Shown piece after piece: positions 1 through 10,392 of a stretch of 64,000 nucleotides of DNA. How positions within the stretch are numbered: position 1 is the stretch's first letter; each line of letters starts with the position of its first letter. The stretch covers positions 15,265,632 to 15,329,631 of the forward strand of contig CM033105.1 in the NCBI GenBank assembly GCA_019321725.1. Direction: 5' to 3'. The stretch comes from Paulownia fortunei (lineage: Eukaryota; Streptophyta; Magnoliopsida; Lamiales; Paulowniaceae). Position numbers and translations under genes: made by a program. The notes beneath the pieces were generated by a model. It was given only the letters and a program-made list of their open reading frames with translations, ran no database searches and had not been told where the DNA came from.

Positions 1-770
1 AGGTTGAAGTTAAACATTTTGATTGCCCAATAAGTTTTATGTTCAAGTTCAACAGGTAAATGACAAGGTTTTTCATAAAATATCCTATAAGGAGACATGC
101 CTAATGATGTTTTGAAAGTAGTTCTATATGCCCAAAGTGTATCGGTAAGTCTAAGAGACCAATTTTTATAGTTTGGGTTAACTGTTTTCTCCAAAATTTA
201 TTTTATCTCCCTATTTGCAAATTCAACTTGTCCATTTGTTTAAGGGTGATAAGGGGTTGCAACTTTATGTATGATTCCATATTTCCTCATTAAAGTTTCG
301 AAAACTTTATTACAAAAATATTTTCTCCCATCACTAATAATAGATTTAGAAATTCCAAATCGACTTAAAATATTTTCTTTCAAAAAATTTATCGCTATTG
401 TTGGACAAGGAATTGCCTCATCTATTTTGAAACATAATCTATGGCAACCAATATGTAAAGAAAACCAAATGATAATGGAAATGGTCCCATAAAATCAATA
501 CCCCAACAGTTAAAGATTTCAATCACTAGAATAGGGTGTAGAGGCATTATATTTCTCTTTGAAAGGGACCCTAACTTTTGATAATTTTCACAACTTTTGC
601 AGAAAGTGTAAGTATCTTTGAAAAGAGTTGCCAATAAAATCCACATTACAAGATTTTTTAAAGTAGTTTTCTTTACCAAAAAATGACCACCACATGCTTT
701 TGAATAACAAAATTTGACAAATTTACCTATCTCATTATCAGGCACACATCTTTGAAAGATTTAATTCGGA
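1..770 (-). pseudogene. Integrase of element A (partial, decayed)
   Basis: Minus-strand integrase. The zinc-binding part reads from about 745, with a CGGHF stretch and paired Cys near 'FCKSCENYQK'. The catalytic core follows with WGIDFMGPFP, whose Asp is the first acidic residue of the DDE triad, and a VAIDYVSK stretch. Near 210-250 there are broken traces of the HPxTNGQxE motif. Stops and frame changes interrupt it and the C-terminal part is beyond the left edge. The family role is joining retrotransposon cDNA to the host chromosome. This copy cannot do that. Confidence 0.75.
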
Positions 771-959
771 CAATATTTGAATAGGTATGGATCATCAAAA
801 ATTTAACCTCAGTCAAAAACTTTTTTTTATCTTGAAAGTTCCAATGCGATGGCATCTTTCCTGTCACAAGAAAATTAACAATGTCAGCAAACCAAGGTAA
901 AATAGAAACATTAAATAGTTGTTCATTAGGGAAAGTCTCATTAATAAATGTGGTTTAAA

Positions 960-1464
960 ATGAGTCATCACAAACAAGTCTCGACAAATGATCAGCCACT
1001 ACATTCTCTACTCTCTTTTTATCTCGAATTGTAACATTAAATTCCTAGAGTAAGAGAATCCACCTAATCAGTCTTGGTTTAGCATCTTTTTTTGACAAAA
1101 GATATTTCAAAGCTGCATGATACAACAATTGGTGAGCCAACAAGATAAGATCGAAATTTGTCCAATGCAAAAATTACAGCAAGTAATTCTTTTTCAGTTG
1201 TTGCATAATTCAATTGAGCACTATTTAAAGTTTTATTTGCATAGTAAATAACATATGGTTTTTTATCTTTTCTTTGTCCCAAGACAGCTCCAACAGCATG
1301 ATCACTAGCATCACACATTATTTCAAAAGGTAAAGTCTAATCTGGAGGCTGCATGATTGGAACAGACGTAAGTATGCTTTTAAGCTTACAAAAAGCATTT
1401 TCACAGTTTTCAGTCCATTCAAAAATAGTGTCTTTTGTTAGAAGATTACACAAAGGTTTAGATA
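960..1464 (-). pseudogene. RNase H domain of element A (decayed)
   Basis: The best segment reads at 1318-1079 on the minus strand: MCDASDHAVGAVLGQ, then YANKTLNSAQLNYATTEKEL. This is the usual gypsy RNase H with the first Asp in CDAS and the Glu in TEKEL. Toward 960 the frame is lost among stops. The domain would remove RNA from the RNA:cDNA hybrid. It lies directly after the RT, as in a normal gypsy pol. Confidence 0.75.
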
Positions 1465-1996
1465 TTATACTAAAATCTTTAATAAATCTTCTATAATGTG
1501 TCCAAGAATAATACTAGTTGTTACCATGAAGTGACATTTTTCCCAATTGAGCACAAGATTTTTTTCTTCACACCTGATCAAAACCTTTTCTAAATTAGAT
1601 AAGCAATCATCAAATGAATTACCAAAAATAGAAAAATCATCCATGAAGACTTTAAGAAAATGTTCAACCATGTCACTAAAAATACTAAGCATGCATCGTT
1701 GGAATGTAGCTGGTGCATTACATAATCCAAAAGGCATCATTCGATATGCAAAAGTACCAAAAGGACATGTAAAAATTATTTTCTCTTAATCTTTAAGTGC
1801 AATTGCAATTTGATTATACCCAGAATATCCATCTAAAAAGCAATAAAATTCGTGTCCCGCAACTCTTTCTAAAATTTGATCCATGAAAGATAATAGAAAA
1901 TGATCTTTTCTAGTAACTGAGTTGAGTTTTCTACAGTCAATGCACATTCACCAACCAGTAACAATTCTAATTGGAATTAATTCATCATTCTCATTG
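1465..1996 (-). pseudogene. RT, C-terminal part of element A (downstream of the copia insertion)
   Basis: This part carries the fingers/palm segment with CIDCRKLN (usual family form CIDYRKLN), the FLDGYSGYNQI motif, FGLCNAPATFQRCM, and the catalytic box FMDDFSIFG at about 1640. In-frame TGA (after VTGW) and TAA (after IALKD) break it. The N-terminal half lies at 4949-5302, and the two halves join across the copia insertion at the TTGAC target duplication. The FMDD box is typical of Athila-type plant elements. Confidence 0.85.
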
Positions 1997-2001
1997 TTGA
2001 C

Positions 2002-2228
2002 TGTAGGAAAGTATGAGCTATAATTACCTATGATTAGAGTGTGATTTCTCAATTAGAGGATTTGATTGACCTTCCTTAATTAGAAGATAGATTTGATTTG
2101 ATTGATTTGATTTGATTGAGTAGTTTCCTTATTTGTAGTTAGGGTTGATTGTATATAAGTGACCCTTGTACAGAATTATAAACAATAAAAATGATTTTAT
2201 CTTCATTTGTCTTCTTTATTTTTCCACA
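2002..2228 (+). repeat. 5' LTR of copia element
   Basis: 227 bp, starting TGTAGGAAAG and ending TTTCCACA. It is 14 bp longer than the 3' LTR because of an extra TTGATTTGATTGA-type unit near 2095-2125. It should carry the promoter and polyadenylation signal of the element. Confidence 0.93.
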
Positions 2229-2240
2229 TGGTATCAGAGC
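2229..2240 (+). other. Primer binding site, tRNA-iMet type (copia)
   Basis: TGGTATCAGAGC directly follows the 5' LTR. It is complementary to the 3' end of plant initiator methionine tRNA, the usual primer for copia and Tekay-type elements. Confidence 0.93.
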
Positions 2241-2278
2241 TTTAGGCTCATAAACCCATAAATAGGGAATTATATTTT

Positions 2279-2412
2279 TTCGGCCTTCATTGTCATTTCT
2301 CTCTTGGCCTTCATTGCCAAGCCTCACCAGAGGGCCTTTATTGCCCATATCCATTTCATATTCTCTCCAGTAGCCTTCGTTGTTGCTAATTATTGGAGGC
2401 CTTAATTGCCAA
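2279..2412 (+). repeat. Five imperfect GGCCTTCATTGCC units in copia leader
   Basis: Variants of a 13-14 bp unit (GGCCTTCATTGTCA, GGCCTTCATTGCCA, GGCCTTTATTGCCC, AGCCTTCGTTGTTG, AGGCCTTAATTGCC) recur at uneven spacing between the primer site and the gag start. I see no coding sense in them. Confidence 0.6.
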
Positions 2413-2448
2413 ATCAATACTCACAACTCTTTTCTGTTTTCTACCACC

Positions 2449-4723
2449 ATGTCCAAGATAACATAACAAAGGACTCAAAAGCACATAGAACTCAACAAAT
2501 AGGAGATTGATAGGTTAAGGAACTTGTTACTGACTCTTGAGAAACCTTCAGGTATTTCTTCAACAGGGGAAAATTAGATCCAAGGACAATTAGATGTGTT
2601 TTTGTGGGCTACTCTCCAACTCAAAAGGGATATAAGTGCTACCATCCACCTTCTAAGAAGTTTTATACTTCTGTAGATGTCACTTTCCACAAAAAAGAAT
2701 CATACTTTTCCACTCCTTATCTTCAGAGGGAGAATACAGTTATGGAAGATAAGGACTCATTTCTTTCTGATCTTCCTTCCTCGTCAACACCAACACTTCC
2801 AACTCCAACTGAGTTTGATGATTCTATACCTAAGTCTCTTGTTGAGCCTGATGAACTTTTGCATACTATTGAAACCATGCCTACACAACTGTCCCCATTT
2901 GCTGAAGTGTACTCGAGAAAGAAAGCTTCAATCCTGGAACTTGCACCAGTTCGAGGATCTAACCCGGACCCTAGAAATGAGGTAACATCTTCTAGCTCTC
3001 CTTTACAAACTAAATTAAACTATCATTCAAATAGTAACTCAGATCTAAATGTTCTTATTGCTATTAGGAAGGGAACTAGGGAGTGTACCAAGCATCCTTT
3101 GTATCCACTTTCACACGTTGTGTCATTTGAAAAATTTTCACCAACTCATAGAAGTTTTCTTACAAATTTGAATAGTATTCACATACCTACCAGTTTATCT
3201 GAGGCTTTATCTAATGAAAACTAGAAACAAGCTATGAATGTTGAGATGCAGGCATTAGAAAAGAACAAAACTTGGGAGTTGGTGCCATTACCTGCAGGAA
3301 AAAGACCAGTGGGATGCAGGTGGGTATACACAGTGAAATATAAAGCAGATGGGTCACTAGAGAGGTATAAGGCGAGATTGGTAGCTAAAGGATATACTCA
3401 GACATATGGAGTGGATTATCAAGAGACGTTTGCTCCGGTTACCAAGATGAATATCGTCAGAATTCTATTATCCTTAGCTGCTAATTATAATTAGGATTTG
3501 TAGCAATTTGATGTAAAAAATGCATTTTTGCATGGAGATCTTGAAGAGGAAATTTATATGGAGATTCTACTGGGATTTAGAAGGAACATAGCTGCTAATC
3601 ATGTGTGCAAGCTAAAGAAGGCGTTATATGGGCTTAAGCAATCTCCAAGGGCATGGTTCGGAAGGTTTGCGAAAGTTATGACAAAGATGGGATACAGACA
3701 AAGTCAAGGGGATCATACGTTGTTTGTGAAACATTCAAATTCAGGGGAGTGACTGCTCTCTTGGTATACGTTGACGATATCATCATAACAGGGAACGATA
3801 AAAAAGAAAGACAAGTTTTGAAGCATTATTTGGCCAAGGAATTTGAGATCAAGGAATTAAGAAGGTTGAAATACTTCCTAGGAATTAAGGTTGCGCATTC
3901 AAATAAGGGAATTTTCATCTCCCAACAAAAGTATGTTACAGATCTTCTCAAGAAAACCGGAAAGTTGGGATGTAAGCCAGTTAGCACACCGATAGATCCC
4001 AACCACAAACTTGGAGAGGCTAAGGAAGATGTTGTTGTGGATAAAGGAAGGTATCAACGACTTGTAGGAAGACTAATTTATCTCTCTTACACAAGACCGG
4101 ATATAGCTTATGCAGTAAGTGTGATTAGTCAGTTTATGCATAATCCAAAGGAGGTTCATTTGCAAGCTGTCAACCGGGTGTTACAATATCTTAAGGGAAC
4201 TCCAGGGAATGGTATCTTGTTTCGAAGAAGTAAAGGGCTAGTACTTGAAGCATACACCGATGCAAACTACGCTAGGTCTATAGTAGATAGAAGATCAACA
4301 ACCGGGTATTGTACCTTCCTTGGTGGGAATCTTGTAACATGGAGGAGTAAAAAACAAAATGTGGTGGCAAGATCTAGTGCTGAAACAGAATTTCGAGCAA
4401 TGGTCCAAGGGGTTTGCGAGTTACTATGGTTCAAGATCATTTTGGAAGATTTGAACATCAGGTGGGATGGTCCTATAAGACTTTACTATGACAACAAGTC
4501 TGCAATCAACATTGCACATAATCCAGTACAACATGACCGAACAAAACATATAGAAATTGACAGACATTTCATTAAGGAGAAATTAGAAAGTGGATTGATC
4601 TGTATCCCTTATATGCCTACTCACTACCAGCTTGCAGATGTACTGACCAAAGGTTTAAGTAGTACGGCATTTCAAACGAAGGTTTCCAAGCTGGGAATGA
4701 AAAATATCTATTCACTAGCTTGA
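2449..4723 (+). pseudogene. Copia gag remnant / integrase C-term / RT / RNase H, broken
   Basis: ATG at 2449 begins a few tens of gag-like codons. Near 2570 this switches to integrase C-terminal sequence (KLDPRTIRC, then GYSPTQKGYKCY), marking the internal deletion. RT follows: [27 protein letters not shown] split over two stretches, FDVKNAFLHG, LKKALYGLKQSPRAW and the catalytic YVDDIIITG. RNase H follows, with YTDANYA, SSAETEF and YDNKSAI. Stops interrupt the frame at about 3222, 3492 and 3501, each readable as TGG-to-TAG or CAG-to-TAG, and a one-base frameshift lies near 3745. The frame ends at 4723, just before the purine tract. Confidence 0.9.
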
Positions 4724-4943
4724 GGGGGAGTGTAGGAAAGTATGAGCTATAATTACCTATGATTAGGGTGTGATTTCTCAATTAGAGGATTTGATTGACC
4801 TTCCTTAATTAGAAGATAGATTTGATTTGATTGAGTAGTTTTCTTATTTGTAGTTAGGGTTGATTGTATATAAGTGACCCTTGTACAGAATTATAAACAA
4901 TAGAAATGATTTTATCTTCATTTGTCTTCTCTATTTTTCCACA
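4721..4943 (+). repeat. Polypurine tract and 3' LTR of copia element
   Basis: The purine-rich TGAGGGGGAG (4721-4730) primes plus-strand DNA synthesis in this family. It abuts the 213-bp 3' LTR (4731-4943, TGTAGG...CCACA), which is followed by the TTGAC target duplication. Confidence 0.92.
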
Positions 4944-4948
4944 TTGAC

Positions 4949-5302
4949 TATAGTAACTCCAGATTTCTTAGGTACAACTTGAGTAGGACTTACCCATTTG
5001 CTATCAGAAATAGAATAAATAATTTCATTATCTAAGAGTTTAATGACTTCCTTTCTCACTACTTCTTTCATATTAGGATTTAGCCTTCATTGTATTTCTC
5101 TAGAAGGTTTAGCATTTTCCTCTAGATAGATGTTATGTGTGCAAATGAAAAGATTAATACCTTTAATATTAGCAATGATCCATCCTAAAACATTCTTATG
5201 CATTTTCAGAGTTTCAATCAACTTACCTTCTTGAGATGCATTGAGTTTGGAAGAAATTATTATTGAAAAAGTCTCATTCTCATCCAAGAAAGAGTATGTC
5301 AA
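4949..5302 (-). pseudogene. RT, N-terminal part of element A (upstream of the copia insertion)
   Basis: Minus strand. It starts around 'MTYSFLDENETFSIII', continues 'ETLKMHKNVLGWIIANIKGI' and 'EENAKPSREIQ', then an in-frame TGA where the family has Arg (CGA to TGA). After that come RLNPNMKEVV, 'LLDNEIIYSISDSKWVSP' and VVPKKSG. The reading is cut by the copia target site and resumes at 1996. This is the usual connection between protease and RT in Athila-type pol. Confidence 0.85.
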
Positions 5303-6020
5303 ATTAACTGCAAAGGTTTCAAAACAACCACGAGAGCTTTAATACTTAATGGAATAGATTTTACTGTTGATGATGAAAGTTTTTCGAACCTTGGTTTCCA
5401 AAAATATTTTTCTTGTACCTGTAAAAATTCAGAGATAGTATTAGTGTGTGCCTTTTTACAAATACTTTCACTTTCAAAACAAGTCTCCAAAGAATCTGAA
5501 GAGTTAGTAGTAGTAAAGTATTCATGAACAAGTTCCTCAATTGAATCCACTTCATGTACTTCGACATCTTCTGCAGGTTGCATACAAACATTAATTACAT
5601 TTAGTTCTAAAGTCATATTTCTAAATGATAACTTCAAAATACCATTTCTATAATTGATCAAAGCATTTGAAGTTGCAAGAAAAGGACAACCCAAAATGAT
5701 AGGAATTTGTGTATGTGTTTGTGCAACAGGCTCTGTGTCCAAAATAATGAAATCAACTGGAAAGTAAAACTTATCAATTTGTACCAACACAGCTTCTAGT
5801 ATTCCCTTAAAACTTTAATCGAACGGTCAGCTAGTTAGAGTACAACGGAAGTTGTTTTAGGTTCTCCCAAATCTAACTGTTCATAAACTGAGAAAGGTAG
5901 AAGATTTACACTAGCACCAAGATCAAGCAAAGCACACTCTATTCTAGTATTTCCTATGATACATGAAATGGTTGGACAACTTGGATCTTTATACTTGGGT
6001 GGAGTGAATTGTTGAATTAT
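5303..6020 (-). pseudogene. Aspartic protease region of element A (decayed)
   Basis: Near 5990-5880 the minus strand reads 'PPKYKDPSCPTI' then LDLGASVNLLPFSVYEQL. The active-site triad is Asp-Leu-Gly instead of the usual Asp-Ser/Thr-Gly. Further on come 'VDFIILDTEP' and 'IPIILGCPFLATSNALI', the typical flap and ILGxPFL motif of Athila-type proteases. The longest open piece is 5790-5299. The enzyme would cut the Gag-Pol polyprotein. Confidence 0.8.
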
Positions 6021-6717
6021 TGAACTAACACTTTCAGTTAAAAATGTCTTCTTTTATACATGATGTTTTCTTTTGATTGTATACAAATCTTTCAAAAATT
6101 TAGCATAAGGTGGAACTTGCTTGATTGCATCCAATAATAGAATATTAATCTTGACTTGTTTAAAAATTTTAAAAATTTCAACATTTGAGTTCAATTTTTG
6201 AGTTGCTTGCAATTTTTGAGGAAAGGGTGTTGGAGGTAAATATTTTTGGTTTTCATCATTTTCACACTTACCTTCTTCAAACTTACCTTCGTCGTCAAGA
6301 CTATTTTCATTTTTTTATTTCTGGAGGTGAATTAGAAACTTTCTCCTTGGGATGAATAGTCTTGTCAATAACTTTTCTATTCCGAAGAGTTGTAACTGAA
6401 TTAGCCTCGTTGATTGCATTTTTACCTGAAGAAGAAACATGATACTGAGTGGAAGGATATGGTTAAGGTTGAGCAGAAAATTTACCTTTTTCATGAGTAC
6501 GCAAAGAAATTATCAATATTGAAAGTGTGCTTCTGATCTCATTGATAGCTTGTGAAAAATGATTATTGATATTTATTTGTTCATGCATAAATGCTTACAA
6601 ATTCTCCTCAATGAATTTTGTATGTGGAGCTAGATAAGAATGAAAGTTTTATGGTTTTTGTGAATGCAATGGTTGGGCACGGTTATCATCTCGCCAACTG
6701 AAATTGGGATGATTTCT
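6021..6717 (-). other. Gag-protease linker of element A, no recognisable domain
   Basis: About 700 bp between the zinc knuckle and the protease. It has a broken minus-strand frame with Lys/Glu/Pro-rich composition, as is usual for the variable part of Athila-type gag. I see no other gene in it. Confidence 0.6.
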
Positions 6718-7682
6718 TCATTGTGGATTGTAAGTTTCAGAATATGGAGAATAGAAAGATTTTTTGAATGTGTTCATAAAATTCACTGGAATGTTTGGAC
6801 ATTCATTGGTGGAGTGCCCTAAAAGTTCACAATTGCTACAAACTTCTTCCTCTTGCATAGATTTGATTTCCTTTACTTTTTTAAGTTCCATGGCTTCAAC
6901 TTTTCTTGTTAAACTAGCAAGCCTAATATTTAGATCATCTTCTTGATTAAGGTAATATTTTTCTTTATTACTATTAGCAAAATTAGATCTAATAGAACCT
7001 TCGGAAGAATTAACACTATGCCATGATTGAGAGCTTTCTGCTAAATGATCTAGATATTCTAAGGCTTCATCAAGTTCCTTATGAAGAAACTCACCATTAC
7101 ACATTATTTCACAAATTATTTTGTTTCATGAGTTAAACCTTCATAAAAGAAACTAATTAAGCGCCATTTTTCAAAATCATGATGTGGGCATGAATTCAAC
7201 AGATCTTTAAATCTTTCCCAACATTGAAAGAAAATTTCATTCGAATTTTGAGAAAAATTTTGAATATGTCTTTTTAAAGCATTAGTTTTATGAATTGGAA
7301 AGAATTTTTTCAAGAATTCATCTTGCATTTCTTGCCAAGTGCCAATTGACCTAGGTTTTAAAGAATTAAGCCAATTTTTTGCTTTATCTTTTAAAGAGAA
7401 AGGAAATAATTTAAATTTAACAATCTCATTTGTGCAAGTTTGATCATCAAAAGTGGCACATACTTCATCAAATTCTTTTAAATGCAAGTAAGGGCTTTCA
7501 GAGTCTAAACCATGGAAATTAGGAATTAAATGGATCATACCTGACTTGAATCAAAAATTATTTACATTTAGAGGAAAAATGAAATAAGAAGAAGAAGAAT
7601 TTTGAGGAGGTTGCAAGTAACAACGCATGGTATGCACCTGTTGATTCTCATTTTCATCCTAAACACTTTCATTTTCAGCCAT
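6718..7682 (-). pseudogene. gag of element A (decayed)
   Basis: The gag start ATG is read at 7682 (MAENESV), followed at once by TAG where Gln is likely. The capsid part at 7538-7116 includes MIHLIPNFHGLDSE, 'FKLFPFSLKDKAKNWLNSL', 'EEMQ'-like WQEMQDEFLKKFFP and 'CWERFKDLLNSCPHHDFE'. These are the hallmarks of the retrotransposon gag family. A CCHC zinc knuckle (CSNCELLGHSTNECP) lies near 6840-6800. Gag forms the virus-like particle and binds the RNA. Nonsense codons and a small frame change prevent a complete product. Confidence 0.88.
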
Positions 7683-7858
7683 GGTGAAAGTGTGTAAAGA
7701 TGATTCAAACAAATTTTCAAATAAGGTTTCAGAATTATTTCTTACTAAACATTGAGGATTTTGACTACGATACCATATAACCATATATCCATAAAGAAAA
7801 TAAACAAACTATATTTACAAAGGAAAAATATTAACAAACCTGAATACTTACCTTGCCT

Positions 7859-7876
7859 TCCCCAGCAATGGCGCCA
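7859..7876 (-). other. Primer binding site of element A, tRNA-Asp type
   Basis: Minus strand TGGCGCCATTGCTGGGGA. It differs at two positions from TGGCGCCGTTGCCGGGGA, the complement of the plant tRNA-Asp 3' end used by Athila/Tat elements. It lies 6 bp inside the 5' LTR. Confidence 0.85.
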
Positions 7877-7882
7877 AAAACT

Positions 7883-9334
7883 TGCTACAACTTTAAGGTT
7901 GCAAACCCAAGTGCAGGTTGTAGTAAGTAATAAATTTCTCATGAGTCCGATGTCGATCTACAGGGAAGTTGTTTGAAGAATTCAAGTTTATATTTCTAAA
8001 AGGATGGAGTTCATGTGAATCAAAATATATGAACAATTAATGTATGATGTAACTAAAGAAAAACCGAAGTAATAAAAGTACTGAGGATTAGGGATCCACT
8101 CTTGAGTTTTGGATAGAGAAATGGTTATTTATTCTTTTTACCTCTATTAGTTGCCACAATTGGAATCCATACATAATGAAAGTTCCAATAGGAAGATATT
8201 ATCAAGTAACTTATATAATAAGGTAATCATGATATTGTCTTACTATTGCAAATTATCTCTTAACGCCAACACTTATTTATGGGATCAAGCATTTATGCAC
8301 ACCTTCGTCAACAACAAATCAATATTTCACATTAGTAGTTGGTGGGGTAAAACCGTACAATAAGCTAAATGAACCCAAGTATTTGTTGTGTCATTGGAGA
8401 TACATAAATCAAGAATCACCACAATATAAGAGAAACTAGAGAATGCATTTCTATTACTATTAGAAAACTTACAATACTAGAAAACATACAAACCAGATAA
8501 CTTAGCCTAAAGAAACCCTCTACCCCCTCCTCTTACAAGATTAATACATGGCCTATTTGTAGTACTTGGAGTAAGCTAGAGGCCAAACAAATAATGGAGG
8601 GGTTAATCAGGTGGTATGCTAGTTGCCAAGATTTGGTGAGCTGTTACACAAATTTATCACCCACTAAATTAAATTATATTTTTCAATCAGATACAGCCAG
8701 ACTTTGAAGATACATAAAGAATCAAAATTATAGATCTTTCAGCGTTGATATATTTTCATATATTTTTTGTCAAATTTGGCGGTCAGATAAAAGAGATATG
8801 GTCAAATTATCGAGTTTTGTTCAAGAGCTGCCCTTTAACATCAGCAACAAATTGTAGCCTATGGTTTTATCATTTTGACACATTTTCACACCATCTTGTC
8901 TGTAGAAAACTTGTTTATTTAGCTCTTGGGTATAACATATTCGAATTTCAGCCCAAAATAAATTTGGGCTCAAGATATATAACCGAATTGGTAAAATAAG
9001 TCAATACTGAGCTAAACTCTGATCCAAATTTTGGTGATCCATTTTGTGCAACTATTTGGACAAATTTTCTGTTATCATCAAGACTGAATTGGACTAAGCT
9101 TCCAACAAAAAAGTTGTACCTCTATCTCTTGGCTTTCAAATGAAATAATCTTCAGGTCCATAGAGCTTTTGATCATGAAATTATGCTCAAATTACAAAAA
9201 CTACACAAGTCTGGAAACATGCTTCCATTTATTCTCTAACACAAAACATTAATAAAACAATAATATTAACAAGCATAAAGTAAGAAAAGTATAAAGGATT
9301 TGATACAAAAATATGTCAAAATATGCACTTATCA
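7883..9334 (-). repeat. 5' LTR of element A
   Basis: 1,452 bp. On the minus strand it starts TGATAAGTGCATATTTTG and ends ...TTGTAGCA, next to the primer site. The segment at 7940-7975 (TCCGATGTCGATCTACAGGGA) resembles the conserved R/U5 region of plant Tat/Athila LTRs. No partner LTR is in the window, so divergence cannot be measured. Confidence 0.75.
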
Positions 9335-9339
9335 CCATC

Positions 9340-9720
9340 TAATAATGCATTAGGTTTCATGATTTCCTCTAGCTTTTGATGATCAAGTTTATAACTATTG
9401 CATGTGCTAACTTATAAATTTTTATAGTGACTTAACCCACAATGTACACTACACGAGCACTTGTTGTGATATATGCTCGTCATAAATTAATTATCATCCA
9501 CATCATATACAAGTTAACAATTCACAACTTCATAGAAATGGCTTTCCAAGCCTTGGCAAAGTAGAGTTTAGTTCATAATGAAATCGAGCTAACAACACTT
9601 GTTTCTCAACATCATGCCCTTACAATATTCTTAGAACTAAATCGAAATCAAGAGAAAATAAAGTAAAAGTTACAGCCTTTTTAGTAAGTCTTCACTTTTA
9701 GCTTTAGATTCTCCTTGCTC
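9340..9720 (-). repeat. Inverted fragment of the LTR-B family
   Basis: Read on the minus strand, 9583-9522 (GAACTAAACTCTACTTTGCC..., then AAGGCTTGGAAAGCCAT) matches plus-strand LTR-B at 9938-9995 and its other copy near 27481. Flanking minus-strand sequence (GCATGATGTTGAGAAACAAG) matches the LTR at about 27440-27460. So part of the LTR lies in reverse orientation just outside the 5' LTR of element B. This suggests a local inversion or a nested fragment. Confidence 0.7.
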
Positions 9721-9760
9721 AAAGTAGCTCTTTTCCCTTAATGTTGAATTCCCAACTTTA

Positions 9761-10392
9761 TGTGTAGGGACTAAGAATGAAGAATGGAGTGAAAATATGA
9801 CAAAAATAACTAAATTTTGAGAAAAAAAACTCGCGCCGTGACACCCCTCTAGGTCGTGCAGCGGCGCGAGGATGAGAAATAAGCAGTAGCTGGTGGATTT
9901 TCAAGCGTGGCGACACTGGGTGGTTATTTAATCTTAATATGAACTAAACTACTTTTGTCAAGGCTTGGAAAGCCATCTTAATGGAGTTATGAGTCGATGC
10001 TTATAATGTGATTGGAATATTTTTTTATTGTGATGAGTATATACTATGTTTTTAATGCTTCGTATGACTTGGCCAATTTTAAGTTAATTTTAATTATTGC
10101 GATTAAGGCTGAGAAGTGTGGTTGTAATAATGGATCAGGTAGTATATGTTATGGACCGAACCTTATAGAGATATAGACATAGCTACGTGTAGTAAGGTGT
10201 GAAAATCGAAAGCTAGTAGTATTCACAATGCTCAAGGCACTCTTAGTGGGATGGCCCATAGTTAGAGATGGTGTCGATAGCCTATTAAGGGCAGATTTGG
10301 TCTAACTCAAGAGAGAGCACCAATTACAATAGAAAGACCCACCGTCACACAACCCACATCATTCATAATCACAAATGAGCTAGGTTCATAAC
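9761..10392 (+). repeat. 5' LTR of element B, left part (before Tekay insertion)
   Basis: From TGTGTAGGGACTAAG it aligns with the 3' LTR from 26648, but lacks about 500 bp that the 3' LTR has between roughly 26960 and 27475. A 9-bp GC-rich stem CTCGCGCCG/CGGCGCGAG (9830-9838 with 9862-9870) forms a hairpin. It ends at the ATAAC target duplication (10388-10392) of the Tekay-like element. Confidence 0.78.

Larger units (their letters stand above)
2002..4943 (+). mobile_element. Internally deleted Ty1/copia element inserted in the RT of element A
   Basis: A 2,942-bp element with LTRs at 2002-2228 and 4731-4943, both TG...CA. It is flanked by the 5-bp target duplication TTGAC (1997-2001 and 4944-4948). 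The tRNA-iMet primer site abuts the 5' LTR and a purine tract abuts the 3' LTR. Inside, a short gag start is joined to the integrase C-terminus, so most of gag, the protease and the integrase core are missing. RT and RNase H follow. By eye the LTRs differ by four substitutions in 213 bp plus one 14-bp indel in a TTGAT-rich run, so insertion is fairly recent. The short LTRs suggest an Ale/Retrofit- or Tork-type element; the lineage is uncertain. Confidence 0.93.
1..9334 (-). mobile_element. Athila-like Ty3/gypsy element A, left end outside window
   Basis: Minus-strand LTR retrotransposon in the order LTR (7883-9334), tRNA-Asp-type primer site, gag, protease, RT, RNase H, integrase. The integrase runs to the left edge, so the 3' LTR lies outside. 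The gag with its zinc knuckle, the FMDD catalytic box in RT, the WGIDFMGPFP stretch in integrase and the roughly 1.45 kb LTR fit the Athila/Tat branch. All frames carry stops, several readable as C-to-T changes (CGA to TGA, CAA to TAA). A copia element at 2002-4943 splits the RT. The base-level right boundary is inferred from the TG...CA ends of the LTR, because the matching target duplication is outside the window. Confidence 0.85.
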
